A stretch of 60,996 nt of DNA from DATKMK01 sp035541895 (GTDB lineage Bacteria > Desulfobacterota > Binatia > HRBIN30 > JACQVA1), in assembly GCA_035541895.1 (NCBI GenBank), contig DATKMK010000019.1, positions 1 through 60,996 on the forward strand, written 5' to 3'. Positions 9,570-18,255 of this stretch are shown piece by piece. Under the pieces are notes generated by a model, which saw only the letters and a program-made list of their open reading frames with translations, was not told the origin of the DNA and ran no database searches. Within the stretch, counting starts at the first letter, position 1. Each line of letters starts with the position of its first letter. The translations under genes were made by a program, and so were the position numbers.

Positions 9570-9664
9570 GGCGCGGGTGAGCGGTTCGCGTGGCGTGGTC
9601 AACTCGTGAAGTATACGAGCGCAAAATCGCCCACACAAACCGGAACCAGCCTCGCGGCGTCAGG

Positions 9665-9693
9665 TTGACCTAGCTTCTGCAGCTCCGCTAAAT
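9665..9693 (+). promoter_or_regulatory. Candidate promoter for the DUF1499 gene
   Basis: TTGACC at 9665-9670, then 17 bases, then CTAAAT at 9688-9693. It is followed by a strong AGGAGGTGA ribosome-binding site just before the ATG at 9721. The -35 is good and the -10 is weak. Confidence 0.35.
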
Positions 9694-9720
9694 GGCAGCC
9701 GCTTCGACAGGAGGTGACCG

Positions 9721-10434
9721 ATGGCGCAGAGAGCTTCAGGTGCCGCGCGCTGGACGCGCCGGTTCGGCGTCGCCGCGCTGGTGGCGTTTGTCAGCGGGCC
9801 GATGCTCGCACACCTTGGCCTCGTGCGGTCCCTGGTCGGCTTCGTGATCTTCGACCTGGGGGGACTGCTCGGCCTGATCGCGACCATCACCGGCCTCGTG
9901 GCTCTCGTGCGTGGCGCCGGCGGGGCCGCGCTGGCCGGGCTCATTCCCGCCGCCCTCGTCGCCATTGTGTTCATCAAAGCGGCCACGGGCGCCGGCGGCG
10001 TTCCGCGCATCAACGACATCACCACCAACACCGCGCAGCCGCCGGAGTTTGTTCAAGCCGGGTCGCAACCCGCCAACGTCGGCCGCGACATGAAGTACCC
10101 GGGCGAGGGCTTCGCGCGACAGCAGCGCGCCGGGTATCCGACGCTTGCCGGACTGCCGCTGCCCGGTTCGCCGGACGAAGTGTACGGTCGCGTGCTCGCC
10201 GCCGCGAAGCAAATGCCGACCTGGCAGATCACCCACGACAACGCGGCGGCGCACTCACTGGAAGGCGTGGATACGACGTGGCTGTTCCGCTTTCAGGACG
10301 ACTTCGTGATTGAAGTGCGTCCGCGCGACGGCGGCAGCGTCGTGGAGATGCGCTCGAAGTCGCGAGACGGCAAGGGCGACACCGGCACCAACGCCCGGCG
10401 CATCGAAGCGTTCTTCGCCACACTCAGGTCGTAG
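9721..10434 (+). CDS. DUF1499 membrane-anchored protein
   Basis: A 237-residue protein with three hydrophobic segments in the first 95 residues. A C-terminal DUF1499 domain follows from about residue 120, with the family's pattern: P-x-L-x-G-x-P-L-P-G, VYGRVLAAAKQMPTW, TTWLFRFQDDFVIEVRP, and the ending RRIEAFFATL. The domain is of unknown function and occurs widely in proteobacteria and cyanobacteria. An AGGAGGTGA ribosome-binding site is well placed. Its 3' end overlaps the end of the convergent nucleotidyltransferase gene by 11 bases. Confidence 0.85.
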   Translation: MAQRASGAARWTRRFGVAALVAFVSGPMLAHLGLVRSLVGFVIFDLGGLLGLIATITGLVALVRGAGGAALAGLIPAALVAIVFIKAATGAGGVPRINDITTNTAQPPEFVQAGSQPANVGRDMKYPGEGFARQQRAGYPTLAGLPLPGSPDEVYGRVLAAAKQMPTWQITHDNAAAHSLEGVDTTWLFRFQDDFVIEVRPRDGGSVVEMRSKSRDGKGDTGTNARRIEAFFATLRS

Positions 10435-11137
10435 CCAGCGCCGCTTCGACGCGTGCCAGGTCGTCCGCGCTGGTGATCTCGAGGCGGTGCTGAAATTCGA
10501 TCCAGCGCACATGCCCACCGGCGGCGATCTCGTCGTTCAGCGCGGTCGACAGATAGCGTTCGCCACGCATCGCCGCCGTATCGCGAGCGCGCACAAGCAT
10601 TCGATCGGGGAGACCATAGAGGGGTAAACTGATGACGTTCGACGCGGCGGTTCGCGGCGCCGGCTTTTCGACAATCGCGCGCACGAACCCTCCCTCACAC
10701 ACGACCGCACTCCGCGTCGCGGTCGCCTCGACGTCGAGCGTTTGCACCGCGACCAACGGATCATCAGGATTGGTGTCGGCCGCCGCCAGCATCCGGCGGA
10801 GATCATCGACGGCGAACAGGCTGTCGCACGCACACGCAAGGAACGCGCGCTCGGCAACGAGCAACGGCGCCGCACAGCACAACGCGTCGGCGATTCCGTG
10901 CCGCTCGGTCTGCAGCGCCAAGTCGGCACCGACTCCCTGCGCGTGCTGCTGCAGCGCCGCGTCGCCGGCATGTGCGACGATGACGAGCCGCGCGATGCCC
11001 GCTGCCCGTAGCCGCTCGGCGACCCAGTCGATCAACGGCCGCCCACAGATGGGAAGCATCGGCTTGGAGGAGCGTCGCCCCAGCTCGCCCAGCCGCGACC
11101 CGGCCCCGGCCGCAAGAATGACGCCGGTGCGAATCAT
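10424..11137 (-). CDS. Sugar-phosphate nucleotidyltransferase (NTP-transferase family)
   Basis: A 237-residue Rossmann-type enzyme expected to join a sugar-1-phosphate to an NTP. The N-terminal NTP loop is GVILAAGAGSRLG, with the lysine in SSKPMLPICGRPLIDW. A metal-binding Asp lies in FLACACDSLF, followed by a second-site IVEKPA motif. It lacks the C-terminal beta-helix of GlmU/RmlA, as in short HddC- or MobA-like enzymes. It starts inside the stop of the upstream GHMP kinase (ATGA overlap), so the two should make a stoichiometric kinase-plus-pyrophosphorylase pair. The sugar is not known. Confidence 0.82.
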   Translation of the reverse strand: MIRTGVILAAGAGSRLGELGRRSSKPMLPICGRPLIDWVAERLRAAGIARLVIVAHAGDAALQQHAQGVGADLALQTERHGIADALCCAAPLLVAERAFLACACDSLFAVDDLRRMLAAADTNPDDPLVAVQTLDVEATATRSAVVCEGGFVRAIVEKPAPRTAASNVISLPLYGLPDRMLVRARDTAAMRGERYLSTALNDEIAAGGHVRWIEFQHRLEITSADDLARVEAALATT

Positions 11138-12210
11138 GTGGACTCAATCCGTGCGCCCGTCAACTCCACGGGCAACACGAAGACCGCTGCGGCGCCGGCC
11201 GCGCGCAGCGCCTTCACAATCGCGTCGGCAGAATTGGGTTCGGCCAGCGCGAAGATTGCGCCGCCGCCGCCGGCGCCGGTCAGTTTCGCCCCCAACGCGC
11301 CGGCGGCCAACGCCGCCTCGATGAGTCGGTTGACCTCGACGCCGGCACCGTCTCGGTAGCCGCAGCGACGCATCAAGTTGTCGACCAGGCGCTGATTCTC
11401 GGTGATCTGCCGCCCGACTTCCGCGAGGTCGTGCGCGAGCAGCGCGATCTTGCCACGCCACGCCGTGGCACCGAGCGCGCGCGCCATCGGCAAGAGCGGA
11501 CCGGTGCCGGCGACGCGCTCGCGCAGATAGCGTTCGCGCATCGGCCGATGCACGTCGCCGGAGTTGCGCGCGACCCCGGTGGTCGCCACCACGAAGGTCA
11601 GAGCGGGTGCGAGCGCATCGAGGCGCTCGTAGGTGACGTACGGCTCCTCGCCGAGCGCGGCGTGATGCAGTTTGCCGTGATAGCTGAGGTACGCGAGGCC
11701 GCCGAAGAGCGGGACGTAGCGGTCGGCAAAGCCGCAGGTGATGCCCAGGTCGATTTCTTCCGCGCGTTGCGCAACCTCTGCAAGAACGTAGTCGTTGTGA
11801 CGGCGGTGATCGAGATCGGACAGCGCGCGCAGTCCCGCCAGCACCGCAAGCAGCAGCACCGATGAACCCGCGAGGCCGCTCGACGCCGGCACGTCGGTCC
11901 ACAGATGGATCGACGCACCGTGGCGCCGCGACTTGGCCGCAAACTCGTCACTGTAGCGCGCGAGGGCGCTGATCGCCGCGCGTGTCAGCTCGAAGCCGTC
12001 GCGCTGCGGCTCCAATCGGCCGAGCGGTGCACGCACCTCACCAGACATCCCGTCACGTGCGAAGATCCATTCGGGCGCGAGTGCCATCCGCACGCCTCCG
12101 CGCAACGGGACAGCACACGAGACCGTCGCATACGCGCCCTCGACCGCATCGGTTGGGCTGCCGAGAATGTTGATGCGCGCGGGAAGGGAGATGCTGATGG
12201 CCGATGGCAT
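11134..12210 (-). CDS. GHMP-family sugar kinase (glucuronokinase/heptokinase-like)
   Basis: A 358-residue kinase. The N-terminal GHMP motif is PARINILGSPTDAVEGAYA. The glycine-rich ATP motif 2 is DVPASSGLAGSSVLLLAVL, closest in form to glucuronokinase and arabinokinase. Motif 3 is AKLTGAGGGGAIFAL. It should phosphorylate a sugar at C1 (or a polyol phosphate), and the overlapping nucleotidyltransferase would activate the product. A salvage route to a nucleotide sugar is therefore likely; D,D-heptose (HddA/HddC type) or uronic acid are the leading guesses. The N-terminal ATG at 12210 lacks a strong ribosome-binding site. Confidence 0.8.
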   Translation of the reverse strand: MPSAISISLPARINILGSPTDAVEGAYATVSCAVPLRGGVRMALAPEWIFARDGMSGEVRAPLGRLEPQRDGFELTRAAISALARYSDEFAAKSRRHGASIHLWTDVPASSGLAGSSVLLLAVLAGLRALSDLDHRRHNDYVLAEVAQRAEEIDLGITCGFADRYVPLFGGLAYLSYHGKLHHAALGEEPYVTYERLDALAPALTFVVATTGVARNSGDVHRPMRERYLRERVAGTGPLLPMARALGATAWRGKIALLAHDLAEVGRQITENQRLVDNLMRRCGYRDGAGVEVNRLIEAALAAGALGAKLTGAGGGGAIFALAEPNSADAIVKALRAAGAAAVFVLPVELTGARIEST

Positions 12211-12288
12211 ATGGCAGATCGCCTATCGCGCATCGATCATCGTCGGACGTCGGCGACAGGCCGCATGCGATCAGCGATACGCATCTCG

Positions 12289-13086
12289 TTACCGCCCCTC
12301 GAACGCCGGTGCGCGCTTTTCCTTGAACGCGGCGACCGCTTCGGCGTGATCGCGGGTGCGATAGAGATGGTCGAGCGCGTAGGCTTCGGTGCGCACCTGG
12401 GTTTCGAAGCTCGCCGTCAGTCCCTGATACAGGGCCTGCCGCGTCAACATGATCGAGAGTGGCGCGCACTGGCTGATCTCCGCGGCCAGCTCGCGCGCCT
12501 TCGCGGGTAAGTCGGAGCCGGGGACGACGTGGTTGACCACTCCGGCGCGCGCACACTCCTCCGCCGGGTACATCTTGCCGGTGAACATCAGCTCGCAGGC
12601 GCGGCCGATGCCCACCAGCCGCGGCAAGATGAACGTTGAACCCAACTCCGCCATCACACCCATGCGGGGAAACAGGAACCCCAGCTTGGCTTCGGCGGCG
12701 GCGATCCGGATGTCGCACAGCAGTGTCATCGTACAGCCGACGCCCAAAGCGTAGCCGTTGATGGCGGCGATCGTCGGCTTCGACATGCGCTGCATCAACA
12801 GCGGCCACTCTTCCACCCGCGACGGTCCCGCGCCGCCGCCGGCGGTCGTGCCGCCACCGGCCTTGATCTGGCCGGCGAAGAAGTCCATGTCGGCGCCGGA
12901 ACAAAACGCGCGGCCGGCACCGGTGAAGATCACCACCCGCACCGTCCGGTCGCGGTCCGCCTCGCGAAAGACGTCGAGCAACTCCGCACCCATCACCGGG
13001 GTCCACGCGTTGAGTCGCTCGGGACGATTGAGGGTGATGGTGGCAATGCCGTCCGATTTTTCAAACAGGATGGTTTCGAAACCCAT
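12289..13086 (-). CDS. Enoyl-CoA hydratase/isomerase family protein
   Basis: A 265-residue crotonase-fold enzyme. ATITLNRPERLNAW begins the first domain. The oxyanion-hole segments are FCSGADM and NGYALGVGCT, followed by CDIRIAAAEAKLGFLFPRMG and MAELGSTFILPRLVG. The glycine-rich insert near residues 78-92 is unusual but common in environmental homologues. The substrate may be any enoyl-CoA. GGAGAAG sits before ATG 13086; an upstream extension to 13116 is less likely. It precedes the GHMP kinase by 78 bases but probably belongs to acyl-CoA metabolism rather than sugar metabolism. Confidence 0.88.
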   Translation of the reverse strand: MGFETILFEKSDGIATITLNRPERLNAWTPVMGAELLDVFREADRDRTVRVVIFTGAGRAFCSGADMDFFAGQIKAGGGTTAGGGAGPSRVEEWPLLMQRMSKPTIAAINGYALGVGCTMTLLCDIRIAAAEAKLGFLFPRMGVMAELGSTFILPRLVGIGRACELMFTGKMYPAEECARAGVVNHVVPGSDLPAKARELAAEISQCAPLSIMLTRQALYQGLTASFETQVRTEAYALDHLYRTRDHAEAVAAFKEKRAPAFEGR

Positions 13087-13168
13087 GGCTCTTCTCCTGT
13101 GACGGTCGGCGACCATAGTTGTCGCGTTTCAGCGCGTCAACGGCGGCCGCGAGTCGGAAATCGTCACC

Positions 13169-13197
13169 TTGAATCAGTGCGGGTCCCTGGTTATCTT
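13169..13197 (+). promoter_or_regulatory. Candidate promoter for the thioredoxin pair
   Basis: TTGAAT at 13169-13174, a 17-base spacer and TATCTT at 13192-13197. AAAGGAGG follows, then the GTG start at 13223. Confidence 0.45.
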
Positions 13198-13222
13198 CGT
13201 GCCTCGCGTAAAGGAGGCTATC

Positions 13223-13549
13223 GTGGCCAACGTGGTGGAAGTCAGTGACGGATCATTCGAGAAGGAAGTCCTGCAGTCGGCCGAGCCCGTATTGATCGAC
13301 TTCTGGGCGCCGTGGTGCGGGCCCTGCAAAGCGATCGGGCCGGTGGTTGAGGAACTGTCGAAGGATTATTCCGGCCGCCTCAAGGTCGTGAAGATGAACG
13401 TCGACGACAATCCGCAGACGCCGTCGAAGTACGGCGTGCGCGGGATTCCCAATCTGATCATCTTCAAAGGCGGCCAAGTGCAAGATCAGATCGTCGGCGC
13501 GGTGCCGAAGGCGCATCTGGTCAAGGCCATCGAGCGGACGCTGTCGTAG
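13223..13549 (+). CDS. trxA: Thioredoxin
   Basis: A 108-residue standard thioredoxin with the active site W31-C-G-P-C35 in LIDFWAPWCGPCK, the buried Asp26, and the cis-proline in the loop GIPNLIIFKGG. It reduces protein disulfides in the cytosol and could recycle the ArsC at 0.7-1.1 kb. I chose the GTG at 13223 because AAAGGAGG lies 8 bases before it and the length then fits the family. The longer frame from 13169 would add residues that no thioredoxin has. The second thioredoxin gene follows after 7 bases. Confidence 0.95.
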   Translation: MANVVEVSDGSFEKEVLQSAEPVLIDFWAPWCGPCKAIGPVVEELSKDYSGRLKVVKMNVDDNPQTPSKYGVRGIPNLIIFKGGQVQDQIVGAVPKAHLVKAIERTLS

Positions 13550-13556
13550 GTCGGTC

Positions 13557-13883
13557 ATGGCCGGCATAGTCGACGTCACCGACGCCTCGTTCGACATCCA
13601 GGTGTTGCAGGCGGATCAGCCCGTACTGGTAGATTTCTGGGCGCCGCATTGCAGCGCCTGTCGCTCGCTGTCGCCGACGGTTGACGAGATTGCGCGCGAC
13701 TACGCCGGCCAAGTGAAGGTCGTCAAGATCAATACCGACGACAACCCGCAGGCGCCGGCACGCTACGGCGTCCGCGCGATTCCGAACCTACTGCTGTTCA
13801 AAGGCGGTGCGGTGCAGGCGCAGATCATCGGCAACGTGCCGAAGATGAAGCTGGTCAAGGCGGTCGAGCAGATGCTCGGCTGA
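13557..13883 (+). CDS. Thioredoxin-like protein with altered CSAC active site
   Basis: A 108-residue paralogue of the gene before it, identical in length and alignable without gaps. DFWAP, the KINTDDNPQAPARYGVR strand and the cis-Pro loop AIPNLLLFKGG are conserved. The active site is H31-C32-S33-A34-C35 instead of WCGPC. Both redox cysteines remain, but the tryptophan, glycine and proline are replaced, which should change the redox potential and partner choice. It is probably co-transcribed with trxA. A tandem duplication followed by specialisation is the simplest reading. Confidence 0.9.
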   Translation: MAGIVDVTDASFDIQVLQADQPVLVDFWAPHCSACRSLSPTVDEIARDYAGQVKVVKINTDDNPQAPARYGVRAIPNLLLFKGGAVQAQIIGNVPKMKLVKAVEQMLG

Positions 13884-13893
13884 TTGCTCCCCG

Positions 13894-15006
13894 TCACGTC
13901 GCCACGCGAAACGCGCGCGCGGCGTTGTCCCACAAAATCTTCCGTTTGCTCTTGTCCGAAATCGGCTGCTCGTCGAAGCGCCTGAAGCCGAACGGAAAGG
14001 TGCCGTCGGGATGGGGATAGTCGGTGTTGAACACGATGTTGTCGTCGCCCACCAGTTCGATCACGCTGCGCAGGGTGCGCTCATCGCCGCGACAGGCCAC
14101 GAATACGTTGCGCGTGAAGTACTCGGTCGGATGCTGTTTGAGATCGGGATGCTCGGCGTTGCCGGAAAACTCGAAGTGCTGCTCCATGCGTTGCAGGAAA
14201 TACGGCACCCAGCCGGCATCGGCTTCGACGTGAACGACCGTGAGACGCGGGAAGTGTTCGAAGACGCCGCCCCAGATCAAACTCATCATGGCCGCCATCG
14301 CCTCGAACGGATGGGCGATGATGTGACCGGTGGTATGCGTCTCCATTCGCGCACCGAACGACGGCAGATGCGGCGACCCCGAGTCGTGAATCGAGATCGG
14401 CAGGTTCAAATCCTGAATCGTTGCCCACAGCGGGAAGTAGTCGCGGTGGTCGAGGTTGCGCCCGTTGATCGGATTGGGCCGCACGTAGAACGACACCGCG
14501 CCTTTGGCCGCGGAACGCGTCGCCTCGGCGATCGCGAGATCGACATCTTGCATCGGCAACATGGCTGCCCAACGCAATCGCTCGCGCGCGGCGGCGCAAT
14601 ACTCCGCGCTCCAGTCGTTGTAAGCGCGGCAACACGCCGCGAGCAGGTGCGGGTCGCGGAACGCGCGTCCGAGCAGTTGCCCGCCGACGGTCGGATAGAG
14701 CACCTGCACGTCGACGCCTTCGGCATCCATGTCGTGGAGACGACTCGCGGCGTCGAAGCCCGCGGTGCGCGCACGCTCGAACTTCTGCATGCCTCTCGCG
14801 AGTGCCGCGAGAAAGTCCGGCGTCGAGAACGGATACTTGCCTTCATTGGTCAATGACTCGCCCTCGACCGCCATCGCGCGGCCCGCGCCGAACGTCTGCG
14901 GTCGCGGTGCCTGCGCGCGAAAGCGCGGCTCGATGAACTGCTCCCACATCCCGGGCGGTTCCATCTGATGAGTATCGGTGTCGATGATCTTGCGTCCGTC
15001 ACGCAT
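13894..15006 (-). CDS. Amidohydrolase-2 family metal-dependent hydrolase/decarboxylase
   Basis: A 370-residue TIM-barrel protein of the ACMSD-like amidohydrolase-2 family. The N-terminal metal motif appears as IIDTDTHQMEPP, with Asp11 and His13 in place of HxH, a common variant. Later ligands are IIAHPFEAM, VVHVEADAGWVPYF and the final FNTDYPH aspartate. Family members decarboxylate or hydrolyse ring-cleavage and aromatic acids; the substrate here is unknown. AAGGAGG precedes ATG 15006. It follows the isocitrate-type dehydrogenase by 23 bases and may be co-transcribed. Confidence 0.85.
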   Translation of the reverse strand: MRDGRKIIDTDTHQMEPPGMWEQFIEPRFRAQAPRPQTFGAGRAMAVEGESLTNEGKYPFSTPDFLAALARGMQKFERARTAGFDAASRLHDMDAEGVDVQVLYPTVGGQLLGRAFRDPHLLAACCRAYNDWSAEYCAAARERLRWAAMLPMQDVDLAIAEATRSAAKGAVSFYVRPNPINGRNLDHRDYFPLWATIQDLNLPISIHDSGSPHLPSFGARMETHTTGHIIAHPFEAMAAMMSLIWGGVFEHFPRLTVVHVEADAGWVPYFLQRMEQHFEFSGNAEHPDLKQHPTEYFTRNVFVACRGDERTLRSVIELVGDDNIVFNTDYPHPDGTFPFGFRRFDEQPISDKSKRKILWDNAARAFRVAT

Positions 15007-15029
15007 CGCCGAACCTCCTTGAGCCACGC

Positions 15030-16061
15030 TCACAGCTCGATGGCTACCGCGGCGCAGAATTCGGTCGTGCTCGCACGGCCGCCTTGGTCGCGCGTCAGTG
15101 CCCGCCCATGCCGATAAACCTGCTCCACCGCGCCTTCAAGCCGGCGCGCCGCATCGGCGCAACCGAGATAATCGAGCATCATCACCGCCGACAGGATCGT
15201 CGCCGTCGGGTTGATCGCGTTCTGCCCGGCGATGTCCGGCGCGGTGCCGTGCGCCGATTCGAAGTAGGCGTAGCGATCGCCGAAGCAGCCGCTCGGCGCC
15301 AGACCGAGTCCGCCGATCACACCGGCGGCCGCGTCCGAGAGAATGTCGCCGTAGAGATTGGGCAGCACGACCACGTCGAGATCGTGCGGCGTGGCGATCA
15401 GGCGACGAGCGAAGTCGTCGACGATGAAGGTTTCGAAGACGATATCGGGGTACTCGCTCGCCACGTGCTGCGCCACGTCGCGAAACAAGCCGTCGCTCTG
15501 CGGCAGCATGTTGTACTTGCTCGAACAAGTCACTTTGCCGGGACGACCCTGCGCCTTGCGGCGGCGCGCCAGCTCGAAGCTGAAGCGGACGACGCGCTCC
15601 GACCCGGCCTCGGTGATGACTTTGAGCGCGTAGCGCCCGACACCCGCGTCCGCCACGTTGCGCCGGGTCATGCGACTGGTCAGCCCGAACGGTCGCAGCG
15701 TTTCCAACTCACCCTCGACGCCGACGTAGAGGTCTTCGAGGTTTTCGCGCACGATGATGAAGTCGATGCCGTCGGGTCGCGCCATTGGGCTGCGGTAGCC
15801 CGGCAGCCAGCGCGCCGGCCGCACGTTGGCGTAGGTGGCCTTGCCCCACCGCAGGTAGAACAACGCCGCCGCGCTGCGGCCGCTGGTGGAACCGAACAGG
15901 GTCGCGTCCGAGTCGTCGATGGCGCGGCACGTTGCCGCATGATCTTCGACGTCGGGACGCACCCAGTCGATGTCGAGACCAAGTCGATCGATCAACTCGA
16001 CGGATGGTCGCACCGCCTCGGGCGCGGCATCCTCGCCTTCAATGACGACCACGCACGGCAT
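15030..16061 (-). CDS. Isocitrate/isopropylmalate dehydrogenase family, isocitrate-type (NAD?)
   Basis: A 343-residue beta-decarboxylating dehydrogenase. The substrate loop VRENLEDLYVGVEGE resembles the NTEDLYAG loop of isocitrate enzymes more than leuB. The metal aspartates are seen in DVVVLPNLYGDILSDAAAGVIGG, and the coenzyme motif is HGTAPDIAGQNAINPTATILS. Isocitrate, homoisocitrate or another 2-hydroxyacid is possible. The long open frame upstream of ATG 16061 is read through the promoter region of the next gene and is not coding. The odd start of the substrate domain (SGRSAAALFYLRW) differs from typical enzymes. Confidence 0.82.
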   Translation of the reverse strand: MPCVVVIEGEDAAPEAVRPSVELIDRLGLDIDWVRPDVEDHAATCRAIDDSDATLFGSTSGRSAAALFYLRWGKATYANVRPARWLPGYRSPMARPDGIDFIIVRENLEDLYVGVEGELETLRPFGLTSRMTRRNVADAGVGRYALKVITEAGSERVVRFSFELARRRKAQGRPGKVTCSSKYNMLPQSDGLFRDVAQHVASEYPDIVFETFIVDDFARRLIATPHDLDVVVLPNLYGDILSDAAAGVIGGLGLAPSGCFGDRYAYFESAHGTAPDIAGQNAINPTATILSAVMMLDYLGCADAARRLEGAVEQVYRHGRALTRDQGGRASTTEFCAAVAIEL

Positions 16062-16156
16062 CGCAGTCAGCTCAGGTTCACGAGCTGTAATACACGAGGC
16101 TCCCGCGTTGCAACCGTCGCGTCCCAACTGATTTCGAGCTAGAATGCCGCGCAGCG

Positions 16157-16807
16157 ATGAGCCACGAGCGAGCACCCTATATTCCCGCGGCGGGCCACGA
16201 TCTCCTTCTACCGTTGTACGATCCGGTACTGCGGCTGCTGATGCGCGAGCGGGTCTTTCGTACCCGATTCCTCGAACAAGCCGACATTCATTCCGGTCAC
16301 AGAGTTCTCGACCTCGGCTGCGGGACGGGAACGATGGCGGTGCTGATTCGACAACAACGGCCGGAGTCGGTCGTGGTGGGCGTCGACGGCGATCCGCGTG
16401 CGCTCGAGCGCGCGCGGCGGAAGGCGGCGCAGGCCTCGCTTCCGATCCAGTTCGACCAAGCGTTTGCGGATCGGCTCCCGTATCCGGATCGCAGTTTCGA
16501 TCGCGTGGTGTCATCGTTGGTTTTCCACCACCTCACGCACGACGATAAGCTCGCCGCGCTGCGGGAAATCCTCCGAGTGCTCAAGCCGGGCGGATGGTTT
16601 CATCTCGCCGACTTCGGCCCGCCGGTCGGGCGCTACGCAACGCTTCTAGTGCAATTGACCAATCCCAATGAGCGGCTCCGCGAGAATCTCGGCGGCAAAC
16701 TGCGGCAGCTCTGCTCCGACGCTGGCTTCACAAGCGTACAAGACCGCGGTCATCACAACACGCTCTTCGGTACACTCACCCTCCTGGCGGCATCCGCGGC
16801 GAGTTGA
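16157..16807 (+). CDS. Class I SAM-dependent methyltransferase
   Basis: A 216-residue enzyme with the SAM-binding motif I VLDLGCGTGTMAVLI, the acidic residue after strand 2 (VVVGVDGD), and motif II/III segments FDRVVSSLVFHHL and EILRVLKPGGWFHLADF, as in UbiE/Methyltransf_11 proteins. The acceptor is unknown. A TAGAAT -10-like box sits at 16140-16145, about 12 bases before the ATG. It precedes selA by 31 bases. Confidence 0.88.
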   Translation: MSHERAPYIPAAGHDLLLPLYDPVLRLLMRERVFRTRFLEQADIHSGHRVLDLGCGTGTMAVLIRQQRPESVVVGVDGDPRALERARRKAAQASLPIQFDQAFADRLPYPDRSFDRVVSSLVFHHLTHDDKLAALREILRVLKPGGWFHLADFGPPVGRYATLLVQLTNPNERLRENLGGKLRQLCSDAGFTSVQDRGHHNTLFGTLTLLAASAAS

Positions 16808-16838
16808 GTCCCTCGCCGAAACGGGGCACGATGCCCGC

Positions 16839-18215
16839 ATGCCATCGGAGTCCCGGCTGCGAGTGTTCCCGTCGGTGGATGCGGTGCTCACCAGCGCGGA
16901 CGCCGCGGACCTGCTTGCACGCTACAGCCGCGCCGCGGTGACCGACGCGATCCGCGCGGTGCTCGACGACACCCGCACGATCGTGCGCGCGAACGGAGCC
17001 GCCGCCGAGACGCCGACGGTTGCGCGCGTCATCGCCGACGCCGATCAGCGTCTGCGCGCCGGTGCGCGATTGCCGCTGCGGCGCGTGATCAACGCGACCG
17101 GCGTGGTGCTGCATACCAACCTCGGACGCGCGTTGCTCGCAGAGCCGGCGGTTGCGGCGGTGGTCGACGCCGCGCGCAATCCGGTGAACCTCGAGTACGA
17201 CCTCCAACGCGGCGAGCGTGGCGAGCGCGACGAGCTGATCGAAGGGGATCTATGCGCGCTCACCGGCGCCGAGGCCGCCACCGCCGTCAACAACAACGCC
17301 GCGGCGGTGCTGCTCGCGCTCAACACGCTCGCCGAAGGGCGTGAGGTCGTCGTGTCGCGCGGCGAGCTGATCGAAATCGGCGGCTCGTTCCGCCTCCCGG
17401 CGGTGATGGCGAAAAGTCTGGTCACGCTGCGCGAGGTCGGCACCACCAATCGAACGCATGCACGCGACTACGTCGATGCCATCGGCGCAGATACCGCCTT
17501 GCTGCTCAAGGTACACACGAGCAACTACCGCATCGTTGGCTTCGCGGCCGAAGTCGCGCTGCCCGAGTTGGTGGCGATCGGGCGCGAACACGAGCTCCCG
17601 GTGATGGAAGATCTCGGCAGCGGCGCGCTGATCGATCTGTCTCGCTTCGGCTTGCCCGCGGAGCCGGTCGTCGCCGAGCGTATTCGGCACGGCGCCGATG
17701 TCGTCACCTTCAGCGGCGACAAACTGCTCGGCGGGCCGCAATGCGGTCTGATCGTCGGCCGGCGCGAGCTGATCGCGCGCATCGTCCGCAACCCGCTCAA
17801 GCGGGCGCTGCGGTGCGACAAGCTCACGCTGGCTGCGCTCGCTGCAACGTTGCGCTTGTACCGCTACCACACCGACCTCGCGATCGCGTTGCCGACGCTG
17901 CGCTCGCTCACGCGTCCGCTGGCGGAGATCGCCGGCGTGGCGGTGCAGACGCAGCGACTGCTACAGAACGCGCTCGGTCCCGACTATCGCGTCGACGTGA
18001 TCGACGCGCAGTCCGAGATCGGCAGCGGTGCGGTGCCGACACAAACGATCGCGACGAAAGCCGTCGCGATCACGCATCCGTCGCTGGGCGCACACCGCAT
18101 TGCCGAACGGTTTCGGCGTGCCGATCCGCCGATCATCGGTCGGGTTCACGACGGCGCCTTCCTGCTCGAAGTGCGGACCATCGAGAACCCGGCCGATCTC
18201 GTCCCGCACGAATAG
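16839..18215 (+). CDS. selA: L-seryl-tRNA(Sec) selenium transferase
   Basis: A 458-residue PLP enzyme converting seryl-tRNA(Sec) to selenocysteinyl-tRNA(Sec) with selenophosphate. The PLP lysine is Lys295 in TFSGDKLLGGPQCGLIVG, the same position as in the E. coli enzyme. Other family signatures are NATGVVLHTNLGRALL near residue 86 and REVGTTNRTH. ATG 16839 was chosen because it gives the family length and N-terminus; the frame is open earlier only through the methyltransferase gene. selB follows 40 bases later. Confidence 0.95.
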   Translation: MPSESRLRVFPSVDAVLTSADAADLLARYSRAAVTDAIRAVLDDTRTIVRANGAAAETPTVARVIADADQRLRAGARLPLRRVINATGVVLHTNLGRALLAEPAVAAVVDAARNPVNLEYDLQRGERGERDELIEGDLCALTGAEAATAVNNNAAAVLLALNTLAEGREVVVSRGELIEIGGSFRLPAVMAKSLVTLREVGTTNRTHARDYVDAIGADTALLLKVHTSNYRIVGFAAEVALPELVAIGREHELPVMEDLGSGALIDLSRFGLPAEPVVAERIRHGADVVTFSGDKLLGGPQCGLIVGRRELIARIVRNPLKRALRCDKLTLAALAATLRLYRYHTDLAIALPTLRSLTRPLAEIAGVAVQTQRLLQNALGPDYRVDVIDAQSEIGSGAVPTQTIATKAVAITHPSLGAHRIAERFRRADPPIIGRVHDGAFLLEVRTIENPADLVPHE

Positions 18216-18255
18216 CGACTCCACCCTGACCTGACGGCGACGGCTGTTCGAAACC

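Noticed and set aside
13884..13893. Possible UGA read-through extending the second thioredoxin as a selenoprotein
   Set aside because: After the TGA the sequence is immediately the end of a convergent gene, and the active site already has two cysteines.
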